DNA of 64,000 bases. Origin: Schlesneria paludicola DSM 18645. Its GTDB lineage: Bacteria; Planctomycetota; Planctomycetia; Planctomycetales; Planctomycetaceae. Position 1 is the stretch's first letter; each line of letters starts with the position of its first letter. The position numbers were made by a program, and so were the translations under genes. Below, piece after piece: positions 1 through 8,190 of the stretch. The stretch spans positions 1 to 64,000 of the forward strand of contig CAMCMU010000025.1 of NCBI GenBank assembly GCA_945876035.1, given 5' to 3'. The notes beneath the pieces were generated by a model, which did no database searches, was not told the origin of the DNA, and saw only the letters and a program-made list of their open reading frames with translations.

Positions 1-260
1 TGGGCTGGGACGCGGTGCGCAAGGATTGGGAGGCGCAGGCCGCGATGAAACTCGGCGGCAAAGTGGTAGCCTCGGAAGTGCGGGTCACGGCTGGCCGGGA
101 CCTTGCCGTGGTCAGTGACACCGAGAACGGTGAGAACCTTAACGTCAAGGGCGAGATCCAGAAAGTCTCCATCCGCGCCACGAACATTTTTCGCAAAGAA
201 GACGGGCAGTGGAAAATGATCGGTCACCACGTAGACCTGCTGCCCCAAATGGCGAAGTAA
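1..260 (+). CDS. SnoaL/NTF2-like protein, C-terminal part (5' end outside window)
   Basis: The open frame is already running at base 3 (Gly-Trp-Asp-Ala-Val-Arg-Lys-Asp-Trp), so the gene begins outside the window and only about 85 C-terminal residues are present. The ending, an NIFRKEDGQWKMIGHH stretch, is the typical last strand of SnoaL-like/DUF4440 proteins of the NTF2 fold, in which a phrase of the type 'R.dGkWki.hhH' closes the cone-shaped barrel. Members are small ligand-binding proteins or isomerase-like enzymes; the substrate cannot be read from this piece. It ends 44 bp before the disrupted substrate-binding protein gene and points the same way, so the two may have formed one transcript. 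Confidence 0.6.
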   Translation, partial: GWDAVRKDWEAQAAMKLGGKVVASEVRVTAGRDLAVVSDTENGENLNVKGEIQKVSIRATNIFRKEDGQWKMIGHHVDLLPQMAK

Positions 261-304
261 AGGGGCCTTGACATCGCCGCAACAAAACCAGAAAAAAAAT
301 AATT

Positions 305-1873
305 ATGAGGAGCCTCACTTTGCACCACAATCGGAGAGCATTTTTCAAGTATTCGGGCATCGCCGCTCTGGCCGCTGTCGCAACCCGGCCTGAGTTTGAG
401 TTTCTGATCAACTCAGCCTTCGCGCAGGCCAACCCGACCCTGACGATCCTGTCATCGGAGAACCTGACTGGCAACTAGGACACCTCCTCGCATACCCGGT
501 TGGCCCAAGGCAATCTCGAAGGATTTCTGTTCGGCTACCTGACCCGTGCCGCGATGCGTCCGGCCGACCCCGAGCGTCTCGACATGGAACTGGCACGCGA
601 AATCAAGATCATCGACCGGGACCGCATCGCATTCAAGATTCGCAACGACGTGCGTTTCCATGATGGCACCCCACTGACGGCGGAGGACTTCAAGGCGACA
701 TTCGAATACGCCTCGCAGCCCGACCGTCCGGCGCAGTGGTATCCGGGAAGGTGCAAGGTCGAGGTGCTGTCCAAGGACGCGTTCGAGGTGCACACCGGCG
801 CGTTCGGCTACCCGGCGTCGTTGTTCTACTTCCTTTCCTCGTTTTTGCCGGTGATGTCGGCCAAGGACATAAAAAGCGGTGACATGGTCAAGCGGCCCAA
901 CGGCACCGGCCCGTTCCGGTTTGTCTCGCAAAAGGGGGACAACGTCGTGCTGGAGGCCAATCCGACTTTCTTCATGGGCAAGCCTAAAATTCAGAACCTG
1001 AACTATAACTTCGTCGGCGATGCGGCCGCCCGCACCCGCGCGTTGATGAGCGGTCAGGCGCACCTGATCGAGCGTCTCGAGGCTGAACAAGTCGCCACGA
1101 TTGAGAAGGACCCGCGATTCAAGATCACCCGCACGGCTTCGGTCGAGAACAAATATCTCTTCTTCCGCTGCTCCAAGCCGCCGTTCAACAACGTGCGCGT
1201 GCGCCAGGCGGCCTGCCACGCCATCGACCGCGAGCAAATTCTCAAGGTGCTCGGTATGTCGGGAGCGGCTTCCAATGCGCACATTGCGCCGGTCAAGTTT
1301 GGCTATACGGATGTCGCCGACTATCCTGAGTTCAACCCCGCACGCTGCCAGCAACTGCTGGCCGAGGCCGGCTTCCCCAAGGGCAATGGGCTGCCGCCGC
1401 TGGAATACATTAGTTCGGTGGGCTTTTATCCCAAGACGAGGGAATACGGCGAGCTCATCACCGCGATGCTGAAAAAACAGGGCTTTCCGGTGACGCTCAA
1501 CGCCGTCGATGTCGCGACCTGGAACGAGAGCCTGTATGACCGCCCGGACGGTGGCCCCGGCCACATGATCGATTGCGGCTGGAGTGCCGGCTCGCCCGAG
1601 CCCGATCTTGTGCTGCGCACCCACTTTCACTCCTCGTCCAAGCGTATCTGCGGCATTGTTGACCCGGAAATCGACGCGGCGCTGGACAAGGAACGCAACG
1701 CCGCCACCCCAGCCGAGCGCAAGAAGATCCTGCAGCAGGAAACCTTGCCCTTGCTCGCGCGCAAGGTGCCGGCCTATTCGCTGTTCACCTCCGTTTTCAT
1801 TCATGCTATGGTCAAAGATCTGGGCGGCATTTACATTTACCCCAACGGTATGATCGACACGAACCAGACCTAG
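305..1873 (+). pseudogene. ABC transporter family 5 substrate-binding protein, interrupted by an in-frame TAG
   Basis: The reading frame from 305 encodes a signal region with a twin-arginine motif (RRAFFK, then a hydrophobic run and an AFAQA cleavage site), so export by Tat is likely. A TTG at 320 with AGGAG seven bases upstream is an equally good start. Codon 58 (476-478) is TAG where the context, ending in a Leu-Thr-Gly-Asn run, suggests Trp (TGG to TAG). After the stop the frame stays open to 1873 and shows the family 5 (oligopeptide/dipeptide binding) signature RNDVRFHDGTPLTAEDF and the later NNVRVRQAACHAIDRE block. No permease or ATPase gene follows. Either this is a recent nonsense pseudogene or a sequencing error; internal restart at a TTG (500) would give a protein without signal. 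The text is GC-rich and differs in style from the core genes of the window, compatible with transfer. Confidence 0.8.
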
Positions 1874-1892
1874 ACTAGGAAGCTTCAAAAAT

Positions 1893-2138
1893 ATGACCGA
1901 ACCAATCCAATTGATTCCGGGCAATTCGCTGATTACCAATACGCCGGAAGAGGGCCGGCAGTTGGCGGTGAAAATGGCTCGATTGATCATCAAAGTTACC
2001 CAACCCGATGATAAAGTCCGCGAGCGGTTGCGGCCTCTTTACTCGGAAAATCCGGCGATGCTGATCGCCATCGGGCAAACCGTGGCGGCTGAATTTGCCA
2101 CCATAGCGGCCGCAAACAATTATTGGAGAAAATCATGA
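1893..2138 (+). CDS. Small protein of unknown function (81 aa)
   Basis: An 81-residue frame starts at ATG 1893, 19 bp after the substrate-binding protein frame; an AGGAAG box lies about 11 bases upstream. The product is soluble, without signal peptide or membrane segment, with a predicted amphipathic helical middle (VKMARLIIKV..., DDKVRERLRPL). I do not recognise a family. Its tight spacing after the broken transporter gene suggests the two were once co-transcribed. The amino-acid composition is protein-like, but the short length leaves some doubt. Confidence 0.5.
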   Translation: MTEPIQLIPGNSLITNTPEEGRQLAVKMARLIIKVTQPDDKVRERLRPLYSENPAMLIAIGQTVAAEFATIAAANNYWRKS

Positions 2139-2552
2139 CTCCGGCCAGTTAACCCGCGAAACGCCCAGAAACCAAATTCTTATGGGCACCTCCGGAAACG
2201 TGGAAATGAAAAGTTGAAAAATAGTTGAACCAGGATTGCAGCCTCAACGCAAAATAAAATCCACGACATAAAAACTCGCCCGATTGTCCAGACCTTTGGC
2301 TGCTGTGATGAGAGATCTCAATCCACTAGGGTTAAATCCATAGGTGGTTGGCCTGCAGTCGGACGCGTAAACGCTTCGCCGTACATGGAAAAACGATCGA
2401 TGAAGCCACCATGACTCAGAAAGAATTCGCCGTCCTCTCTAGCCCCATAAATCTGTCGAAACGATCCGTTCGGCCGGTTGAATTGAAAAAAGGGAATCGA
2501 AAAAGGGGGCATTCTGCTTTACAGTGTTTAATGCAGCGGTTAGTCAGCGTTC
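2139..2552. other. Intergenic stretch without a convincing gene
   Basis: No supported gene. A 64-codon minus-strand frame (2318-2512) has fairly protein-like composition (with a GAREDGEFFLSHGGFIDRF phrase) and might be the tail of a lost gene, but it has no start signal or recognised family. The stretch marks the transition from the GC-rich left segment to the transposase remnant. Confidence 0.4.
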
Positions 2553-3213
2553 ATGCCACGAACACCCAGAGGATTGCGAGGCGGTTTTGTTTACCATGTC
2601 CTGAACAGGGGGCAATGGCCGGAGTGACGTCTTTCACACAGATGACGACTTCGCTGCGTTTGTGAACCTGCTGCGGGAGGCTCACCAGAAGGTGCCGATG
2701 CGGCTGACAGGGTATTGTCTGATGACAAACCCTTTTCATCTGCTGCTGTGGCCGCGTCAGGATGGAGACCTGAGCCGCTGGATGCGGTGGCTCATGATGT
2801 CTCATGTCCGCCGTTATCATGGCCACGACAAAGGCAGCGGGCATGTCTGGCAGGGTCGTTTTAAAGCATTCCCCGTTCAATCAGACAACCATTATCAGAC
2901 CGTATTGCGTTACGTGGAGCGAAATCCTCTACGGGCGAAGATGGTCGAGCGAAGCCAAGACGGGGAGTGGTCCTAACGGATTGCTATGCGGTGGACCGAT
3001 TCTAAAGCCCGCTCATTGGACTCGCCCTGTCAACGGCGTGGAAACAGAAGCGGAACTCAAGTCGCTCCGCCACAGCCTTGCTCGGGGCACACCCTTTTGT
3101 TTGCGACACTCATTTTTGTTTGCGACACTCATTGGCGAACGAAGACTGCAGCAAAGCTCGGCCTCGAATCCTCGCTTCGACCTAGAGGCAGACCAAAACG
3201 ACCGGATAAGTAG
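2553..3213 (+). pseudogene. REP-associated tyrosine transposase (IS200-like, Y1 family), frameshifted
   Basis: Read through frames, this is a RAYT. It starts MPRTPRGLRGGFVYHVLNRG at 2553; the frame breaks in a run of five G (2608-2612), where removing one G restores the continuation NGRSDVFHTDDDFAAFVNLL. The middle part (2662-2976) is intact and carries the family core: GYCLMTNPFHLLLWP (HUH-type region, here NPFH), then HVWQGRFKAFPVQSDNHYQTVLRYVERNPLRA, with the nucleophile Tyr in the YVERNP block. The tail appears in other frames: RPVNGVETEAELKSL, then LGLESSLRPRGRP, the usual RAYT ending. At least three frame breaks are needed, one close to a 19-bp tandem duplication. RAYTs are single-copy, domesticated relatives of IS200 transposases that process REP hairpins; this copy must be inactive. 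Confidence 0.85.
3095..3132. repeat. 19-bp perfect tandem duplication inside the transposase remnant
   Basis: TTTTGTTTGCGACACTCAT occurs twice without gap (3095-3113 and 3114-3132). Because 19 is not a multiple of three, the duplication shifts the reading frame of the transposase tail. Confidence 0.9.
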
Positions 3214-3348
3214 AATGTCCCCTTTCCACTCCCACTTCTCCCCCACTCACCAGGGGAAAGAGCGACAAATGCTGCTCAGCAACGGCGAAAGCCGGCAATG
3301 CGCAACATTGTCGCCAGACATTCGTAATTCAGCACCGCTCCATGACAC

Positions 3349-5397
3349 TTATTGGCCAGGATTACCTTTGCCTTGCCCACCAAGGTACCAATTAAACTTC
3401 GCATTAGGGCCAAAATCATCGGCGCTTAACGGCGTAGGTTGCAGACCGAGAGTGGTTAACGTCCCAAAGCTTTTCCATTCGTCCTGACCTGGAGTGAAAT
3501 AAGCTGGCGTTTGTTCCTGAACTTTCAGCAATTCCAACGCGTATGGATTGAAAGGCTGGAGAGGTACGACAGGTCCTGGCAGAGATTTTAACCAAGAATA
3601 GGCCGCCGACAAACTCGTTGGAGGAAAAGAACTTTGTGTTATTCCTTGGCCTTGTAGCAGACTGATCATCTGCTGGCCGGTGAGGTTCCCGAGCTTACCG
3701 TTGCTAACGGATGCTCCATCAGTGAAAGTCTCGAAGTTATAATTAAATGTCTTATCATTAGGGATCATCGGTACGAATCCATGTCCATTTGCGTCAGTAG
3801 CATTCGTGAATAATTGTCCGGTATTGAATAGATTATCGAAGATCACGCCCGACGAAAGGGCGTTAAAGACGGAGACAATAATCTCATTTGCATTTGCGCC
3901 GCCAGTTTGGAGATTTGAGCCGCCATTTTGGAGGTTGTTAACCCACAATGGCAGTGGCGAGTAGCGTTGATTATTAACTAATGATGTGTCGAATTTGTTA
4001 GCCCAAATGCATGGGAACAGACCCTGAGCCTGGGTCAATTGGTAATTACCCTTTGGGTCATCAACTGTTTGCGTCCAGCAGACGCCAAATGATCCATCAA
4101 AAAGGGGAGAACAACTCTGTGGTGCAGACCATGGGTTGTAAAGAGTGAAGTCCGACAGAGTCATTGTGTAGTTGCCGGATAAGTCACGACTAAATCCGAC
4201 ATAGCAGCTAAAGGCTCCTACGTCGTGTGTGTCGGTATAATAAGGGGGAGTCACTGTATAAGCGGCGGGTCTATTCCATTGAGGGGGAGGACTGCACGGT
4301 ACAACGGGTTGGGGATGTGGCGTTTTTGGATAAAGAGGTATTTTGTTTGGATAATTCCCCGCGGGGTCATAAATGCCACTAAAGGGATATGCAATACGGA
4401 ACCCGTCCTTGGTCCAGTTTGGTCCTTGGCCATTAGTCGGCTTTTTCGTTGATGATGTACCAGGCACTTTCGAGTTGGCCATCTCATCGATGACTCTGTC
4501 GATCGCATGGGTTAAGCTTGGGATAACTAAGGCGTCTTTTGTGTTATGAAATGCCTGGGTGGAGGAAAATCCCCCTGACCAGTACTTGGGTTGATTCTTG
4601 GAAGGTGGACTCTTTTGAGGGATTGGAAAACTAAGGGGTTTCCCGTTAAGCCACTTATTATATTGGGTCTGTGATGCCCATTTTGAGAGAGCCTTGCCAA
4701 CGACCTCGGTGGATGTGCCCAACCTCGCCCCGTAGACCATATTTTCACCTTTTGCAAGGTTCGAGACCTCCATACGGGTGAGGAAGTCCCAGCGATCGAT
4801 CCAGGTAAGGTCAAGAGCGCCAGGCTTGCTGCCCGCCAAATCCCATTCCATGTAGTTGAAGGGCACAGCTGTGTTAAGTGGATTTACACTGGTGTTAATG
4901 TCGCCTGGCCCTGGCTCTCTAGTTTGAGCTGTTTTATCCCACAGGAAAGCGCACATCCTCTGACCATAACCAGTACCGTAGTAAATTCTTACATTGCCAT
5001 CGGCAGGATCGCTTGGTTCGGGTGGGAGCGGGAACACAGTAATGTTGCCGCTGTTTGGCGCTATAGTCCAAGTTTGTGAACCATCTTTATTGAGTGTCAG
5101 ATAATCGCACTCCCAGTCCGTGGCCAGATAGATTTGGTCGTTTGTCGGCTGGACGCCGTAGAATTCCGTCTTGCCGAAGTTGTTGTGAACCGTCATTCGA
5201 TAAAATTGATCATCGCCGAAGGCGCAAGGCACCTGTGCCAGTGTCAACACCGCAGCCAGGCAGGCGGCCACGATCGCGTTTGTGTCACACAGAATGCGAG
5301 TTGGGAAAAACCAATTTGCAATCGAGTTTATTGGCTGACCCTTATTTTGCCAGCATCGAGCCCCCACCAACCCCATTGGAAAAGTTTCAGTAAGCAC
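3349..5397 (-). CDS. Large secreted protein of unknown function (about 683 aa)
   Basis: The start chosen is GTG at 5397, which has AAGGAG seven bases upstream; the open frame extends further but without a ribosome site. The product begins with a long n-region and a hydrophobic signal segment ending near ...AQVPCAFG-DD, so it should be exported. The mature part is rich in Asn, Gly, Pro and aromatic residues and has no membrane segment, which fits an extracellular protein. The first 200 mature residues (a Val-His-Asn-Asn-Phe strand, an acidic Glu-Trp-Asp segment near 165, an Ile-Asp-Arg-Trp stretch) recall weakly the beta-sandwich of GH64 beta-1,3-glucanases and thaumatin-like folds; this is an impression, not an assignment. 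It has no partner genes and sits alone between two mobile-element remnants. Base composition is lower in GC than the neighbouring segment at the left end. Confidence 0.75.
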   Translation of the reverse strand: MLTETFPMGLVGARCWQNKGQPINSIANWFFPTRILCDTNAIVAACLAAVLTLAQVPCAFGDDQFYRMTVHNNFGKTEFYGVQPTNDQIYLATDWECDYLTLNKDGSQTWTIAPNSGNITVFPLPPEPSDPADGNVRIYYGTGYGQRMCAFLWDKTAQTREPGPGDINTSVNPLNTAVPFNYMEWDLAGSKPGALDLTWIDRWDFLTRMEVSNLAKGENMVYGARLGTSTEVVGKALSKWASQTQYNKWLNGKPLSFPIPQKSPPSKNQPKYWSGGFSSTQAFHNTKDALVIPSLTHAIDRVIDEMANSKVPGTSSTKKPTNGQGPNWTKDGFRIAYPFSGIYDPAGNYPNKIPLYPKTPHPQPVVPCSPPPQWNRPAAYTVTPPYYTDTHDVGAFSCYVGFSRDLSGNYTMTLSDFTLYNPWSAPQSCSPLFDGSFGVCWTQTVDDPKGNYQLTQAQGLFPCIWANKFDTSLVNNQRYSPLPLWVNNLQNGGSNLQTGGANANEIIVSVFNALSSGVIFDNLFNTGQLFTNATDANGHGFVPMIPNDKTFNYNFETFTDGASVSNGKLGNLTGQQMISLLQGQGITQSSFPPTSLSAAYSWLKSLPGPVVPLQPFNPYALELLKVQEQTPAYFTPGQDEWKSFGTLTTLGLQPTPLSADDFGPNAKFNWYLGGQGKGNPGQ

Positions 5398-5489
5398 AGA
5401 AAGACTCCTTGATTCGTAGGACTTAAATAATTGCAAGCACTTTGAAACGGTCGTAATTTCAAACGGCAGAAAACGCCTGCCAGCGGTGT

Positions 5490-5533
5490 GATTGAAATAG
5501 CTCAACGTGAGCCATTTCAATCTGGCTTTTTTT
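5490..5533 (+). terminator. Hairpin followed by T-run, upstream of the secreted-protein gene
   Basis: GATTGAAAT (5490-5498) pairs with ATTTCAATC (5514-5522), with an inner CTC/GAG pair, and seven T follow at 5527-5533. On the plus strand this has the form of an intrinsic terminator, but no plus-strand gene ends just before it. On the minus strand it lies in the leader of the 3349-5397 gene and could instead affect its mRNA. Confidence 0.45.
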
Positions 5534-5720
5534 ATGTGGTTTTTAAACCGCACAAGAATTTCCCCGAATCGGAACACTGTGCATGACTTACTAATGCGTC
5601 TACACAGTTGGAATGTGAATGCGATTGGGTTCAAGTCGAGACAAAATTGATAAGAATTCGCTTTTGAAGTGTCACGGGCGAACGCTCAACCTCAGACTCA
5701 GCGATTGTAAAAAGTTCAGC

Positions 5721-5793
5721 CTAGGCAACTAAGGCAACTAAGGTAACTAAAAATAACGAAAAATAGCGAAAATAACGAAAATAACGAAAATCG
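5721..5793. repeat. Two adjoining short tandem repeats, A-rich
   Basis: First AGGCAACTA-type 9-mers occur about three times (5723-5750, the last as AGGTAACTA). They pass directly into four or five AAAATAACG-type 9/10-mers up to 5793. The two blocks share the AACTA/AAATAACG theme, as if both grew by slippage from one seed. Confidence 0.8.
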
Positions 5794-6474
5794 GTTGAGG
5801 TGTGCGATATTTATCAATGCTCGCGTCGCTGACAGCAGAACGATGTCTGGTCGCATCTGCGCAATTCACGGTGATCACACATCCGGCGTTGAGTGGGCAT
5901 TTACGGTGGCTACGACCTGTGACTAAAAAGCTGTTTTTTCAGGCATACGATGGCGTTTGCCGGTCTGATTTCGAATGTTTTGTGGCATACTTTTTCGAAA
6001 CAGTCGCCGGTTGTCTCGGCTCGCAGGCACAGTGTGATTTTCCGGCCGTCAACACACCGCGGTGCTTGGGACTCACCTGGTTGAACACTCTTCGAAGAGA
6101 CTTTCAATCTCACGGTAGCGACTCCGCCTACGGCGGACGGAAGACGGGGTCACCCCCCATTGGCTGCTGTTTCGGTCCGCGTTGCCGGCGGTGGGGAGCG
6201 GCCGACGGGACAGGGATACAACCGGCAGAAGAAGGCGGTCGGCACACCTGTCGGGACGACATTTGATCAAATTGATCCAATACCCACCGCCGACAAGTTT
6301 GCCGCCGAGAAGGGCATTTCGGATCGAAGCGCGGGCGGCAGGGTGCGCCGCGGTTAGTTGCTCGGCACTAAAATTGACGGCGAATTTCGGACGTGTGTCG
6401 GAACCCAGCGACAGGCTCATTTGTGGGAGCCGGTTTTTTTGTCGAACTCTCGATACAACACGAAAGGCTGCGGT

Positions 6475-7619
6475 ATGGACAAGCGCGCATGGGTTCACCA
6501 GTTGAAGGCTCAAGCCGCAAAACAAGGGCCGGACGCAGCCTCGTGGTACGTCTCGTGGATTGACCCGCACGGTCCGCGGCGAACGAAGTCATGCGGGCCG
6601 GGCAAGGTCGGAAAGTCGATCGCGAACAGATTGGCCGACACGACTCACAGTGAACTCGTCACCGGCACGTATCAGGCGAAGGCCAAGAAGCCTTAGGCCG
6701 ACTTCCACGCGGAGTACGAGACCAAGATTGTGAACCGGTTCGATGGAAAGTCAAAGCAAGCCCATCTCGACACGTTGAAGGTATTCGAGACCGTGGCCAA
6801 GCCGAAACTCGTCTCGGCGGTCACGACCGACATGGTTGACCAGTTCGCCACGAAACGGCTTGAGGGCAAGGGCATCAAAGGTCGGAAGCTGTCACCCGCC
6901 ACGGTCAACAAAGACCTGCGATACATCCGCGCCATGATGCGGGTGGTTCACGATTGGGGATTCGTCTCGAAAGTCCCCAGATCCGATTCCTCAAAACGAA
7001 CTCCAAGCTCCCGACCGACATCACAGCCGAACACTTCGCGGCGATCTACATCGCTTGCGATGCCGCCAAAGCTCCAAGCGACGTTCCGCAGGTCGAGATG
7101 CCTGATTAGTGGCGCGCGTTGATCGTGATGGCGTACATGACCGGTTGACGCGTCGGGCAACTGTTCTCGCTCAAGTGGTCGGACATTGACGTTGACGCGG
7201 GAACGGCACTCACCCGAGCCGAAGCCACCGGCAACAAAGGGAAGCGAGACGAGCGAATCCCGTTGCATCCCGTCGCGATTCAACATCTGCGGCGGCTGAC
7301 GGGTTCGTTCGATGAACGAGTCTTTCCGTGGAACCCGAACGATCCCAAGCTCTGGCCGCATTTGATCCTCATCCAGCAAACCGCCAAGCTCGCCGATGGC
7401 TCACCAATGCCCGAGGCCGGCAAGAACGGTTGGTACGGCTTCCGGAGAGCCTTCGCAACGATGAACGCGGAACGGATGGACCTGTTGGAAGTCCACGCTC
7501 TGATGCAACACTAGTCGCTTGAGACGACCAAGCTCTACGTCAACATGGCCTCGCGGCTGAATCAGACGATCAAGGACCTGTACGTCCCCAACGTCCGCGC
7601 GACCAGCGAAACCGCATGA
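6475..7619 (+). pseudogene. Tyrosine recombinase (phage-type integrase), multiply disrupted
   Basis: The frame starts at ATG 6475 with AAAGG about nine bases upstream. It is broken by TAG at 6694-6696, a one-base deletion in the C-run at 6975-6978, TAG at 7107-7109, TGA at 7146-7148 and TAG at 7512-7514. Joined together, it gives about 380 residues: an N-terminal SAM-like core-binding part (LSPATVNKDLRYIRAMMRVV) and a catalytic part with the family Arg (MTG-x-RVGQLFSLKWSDID), the box II GFRRAFAT segment and the LMQH-x-SLETTKLYVNM tail with the tyrosine nucleophile. Several stops are single transitions from Trp or Gln codons, so the copy is old and dead. It ends 106 bp before the 3' end of tRNA-Cys on the opposite strand, the arrangement expected for an element that used this tRNA as attachment site. 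Confidence 0.9.
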
Positions 7620-7683
7620 CCGCAAACGCTGGAAATGAAATGGACGCGGAACGCCACTTTTCGAGACCGATCAAAGAACGAAC

Positions 7684-7717
7684 AAGCCCCTCGCAAACTA
7701 GTGTTCACAAGGGGCTT
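7684..7717 (-). terminator. Hairpin just downstream of tRNA-Cys
   Basis: AAGCCCCT (7684-7691) pairs with AGGGGCTT (7710-7717). Read on the minus strand it begins 9 bases after the tRNA 3' end and is followed by a T-rich GTTCGTTCTTTG tract, so it is a plausible terminator of the tRNA transcript. Confidence 0.6.
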
Positions 7718-7725
7718 GAGGCAAG

Positions 7726-7797
7726 AGGCTCCGGTCGGAGTCGAACCGACGATGACGGATTTGCAATCCGTTGCCTTAGCCACTTGGCTACGGAGCC
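7726..7797 (-). tRNA. tRNA-Cys (anticodon GCA)
   Basis: The minus strand folds into a full cloverleaf of 72 bases. The acceptor stem is GGCTCCG/CGGAGCC with U as discriminator, the anticodon stem ACGGA/TCCGT holds the loop TTGCAAA with anticodon GCA, and the T-arm contains GGTTCGACTCC. CCA is not encoded. U73 and the GCA anticodon are the identity elements of cysteine tRNA. The 3' end faces the integrase remnant. Confidence 0.95.
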
Positions 7798-8190
7798 GAC
7801 AGTGAGGTCATCGGCACAGCGATTACGCTAAGTTGAATCTTCCCAATCGAAAAAATCAGAATCTTCGCCACAATCCATAGACTATTCGTAGCATTCAATC
7901 GAAGCGGGATGTTAGTAGCAAATCAGGAATCGGTCAACCGAATATATTGCCTTGGGAAGAGGGGTCGGTTTTGAGTGCAAAAACAGCTTCGATCTCGTTG
8001 ACGGAGGTATTCATGAGTTTCTCAGGTGGGCCAACCCGTCATTGATTGGAGCAGGCCCAAAGAGCGATTCTTGGTAGCGACAGGTTTCTAACGCGGATAG
8101 GATTCGCAGTACGCATTCAGGGAGGGAGCGTTGGAGATCTAAAGGTTAGAAATTGACCGACTCTCACTATTCTTTCGGGATGTCATTCGA
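7798..8190. other. Intergenic region between tRNA-Cys and the next plus-strand gene
   Basis: It should contain the divergent promoters of tRNA-Cys (minus) and the 8191 gene (plus). I see no convincing -35/-10 pair and no gene. Confidence 0.4.

Larger units (their letters stand above)
5398..6474. other. 1.1-kb gap between secreted-protein gene and integrase remnant
   Basis: No frame here has a recognisable product. It holds the hairpin at 5490-5533 and the short tandem repeats at 5721-5793. Near its right end a weak stem (GGCTC/GAGCC, 6415-6433) is followed by seven T, just before the integrase frame. Confidence 0.5.

Noticed and set aside
452-1993. 513-codon open frame on the minus strand
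   Set aside because: It is the complement of the substrate-binding protein frame, whose sequence matches a known family; the minus-strand product is Arg/Gly-rich and unlike any protein.
2318-2512. 64-codon minus-strand frame with protein-like composition
   Set aside because: No start signal, no recognised family; mentioned only as a possible gene remnant.
6415-6441. Small stem (GGCTC/GAGCC) with T-run before the integrase
   Set aside because: Five-base stem is too short to call a terminator with confidence.
305-7619. Reading TAG/TGA as sense codons (recoding)
   Set aside because: Intact genes across the window end normally at all three stops, no Pyl/Sec machinery or SECIS-like element is seen, and the integrase also has a frameshift.
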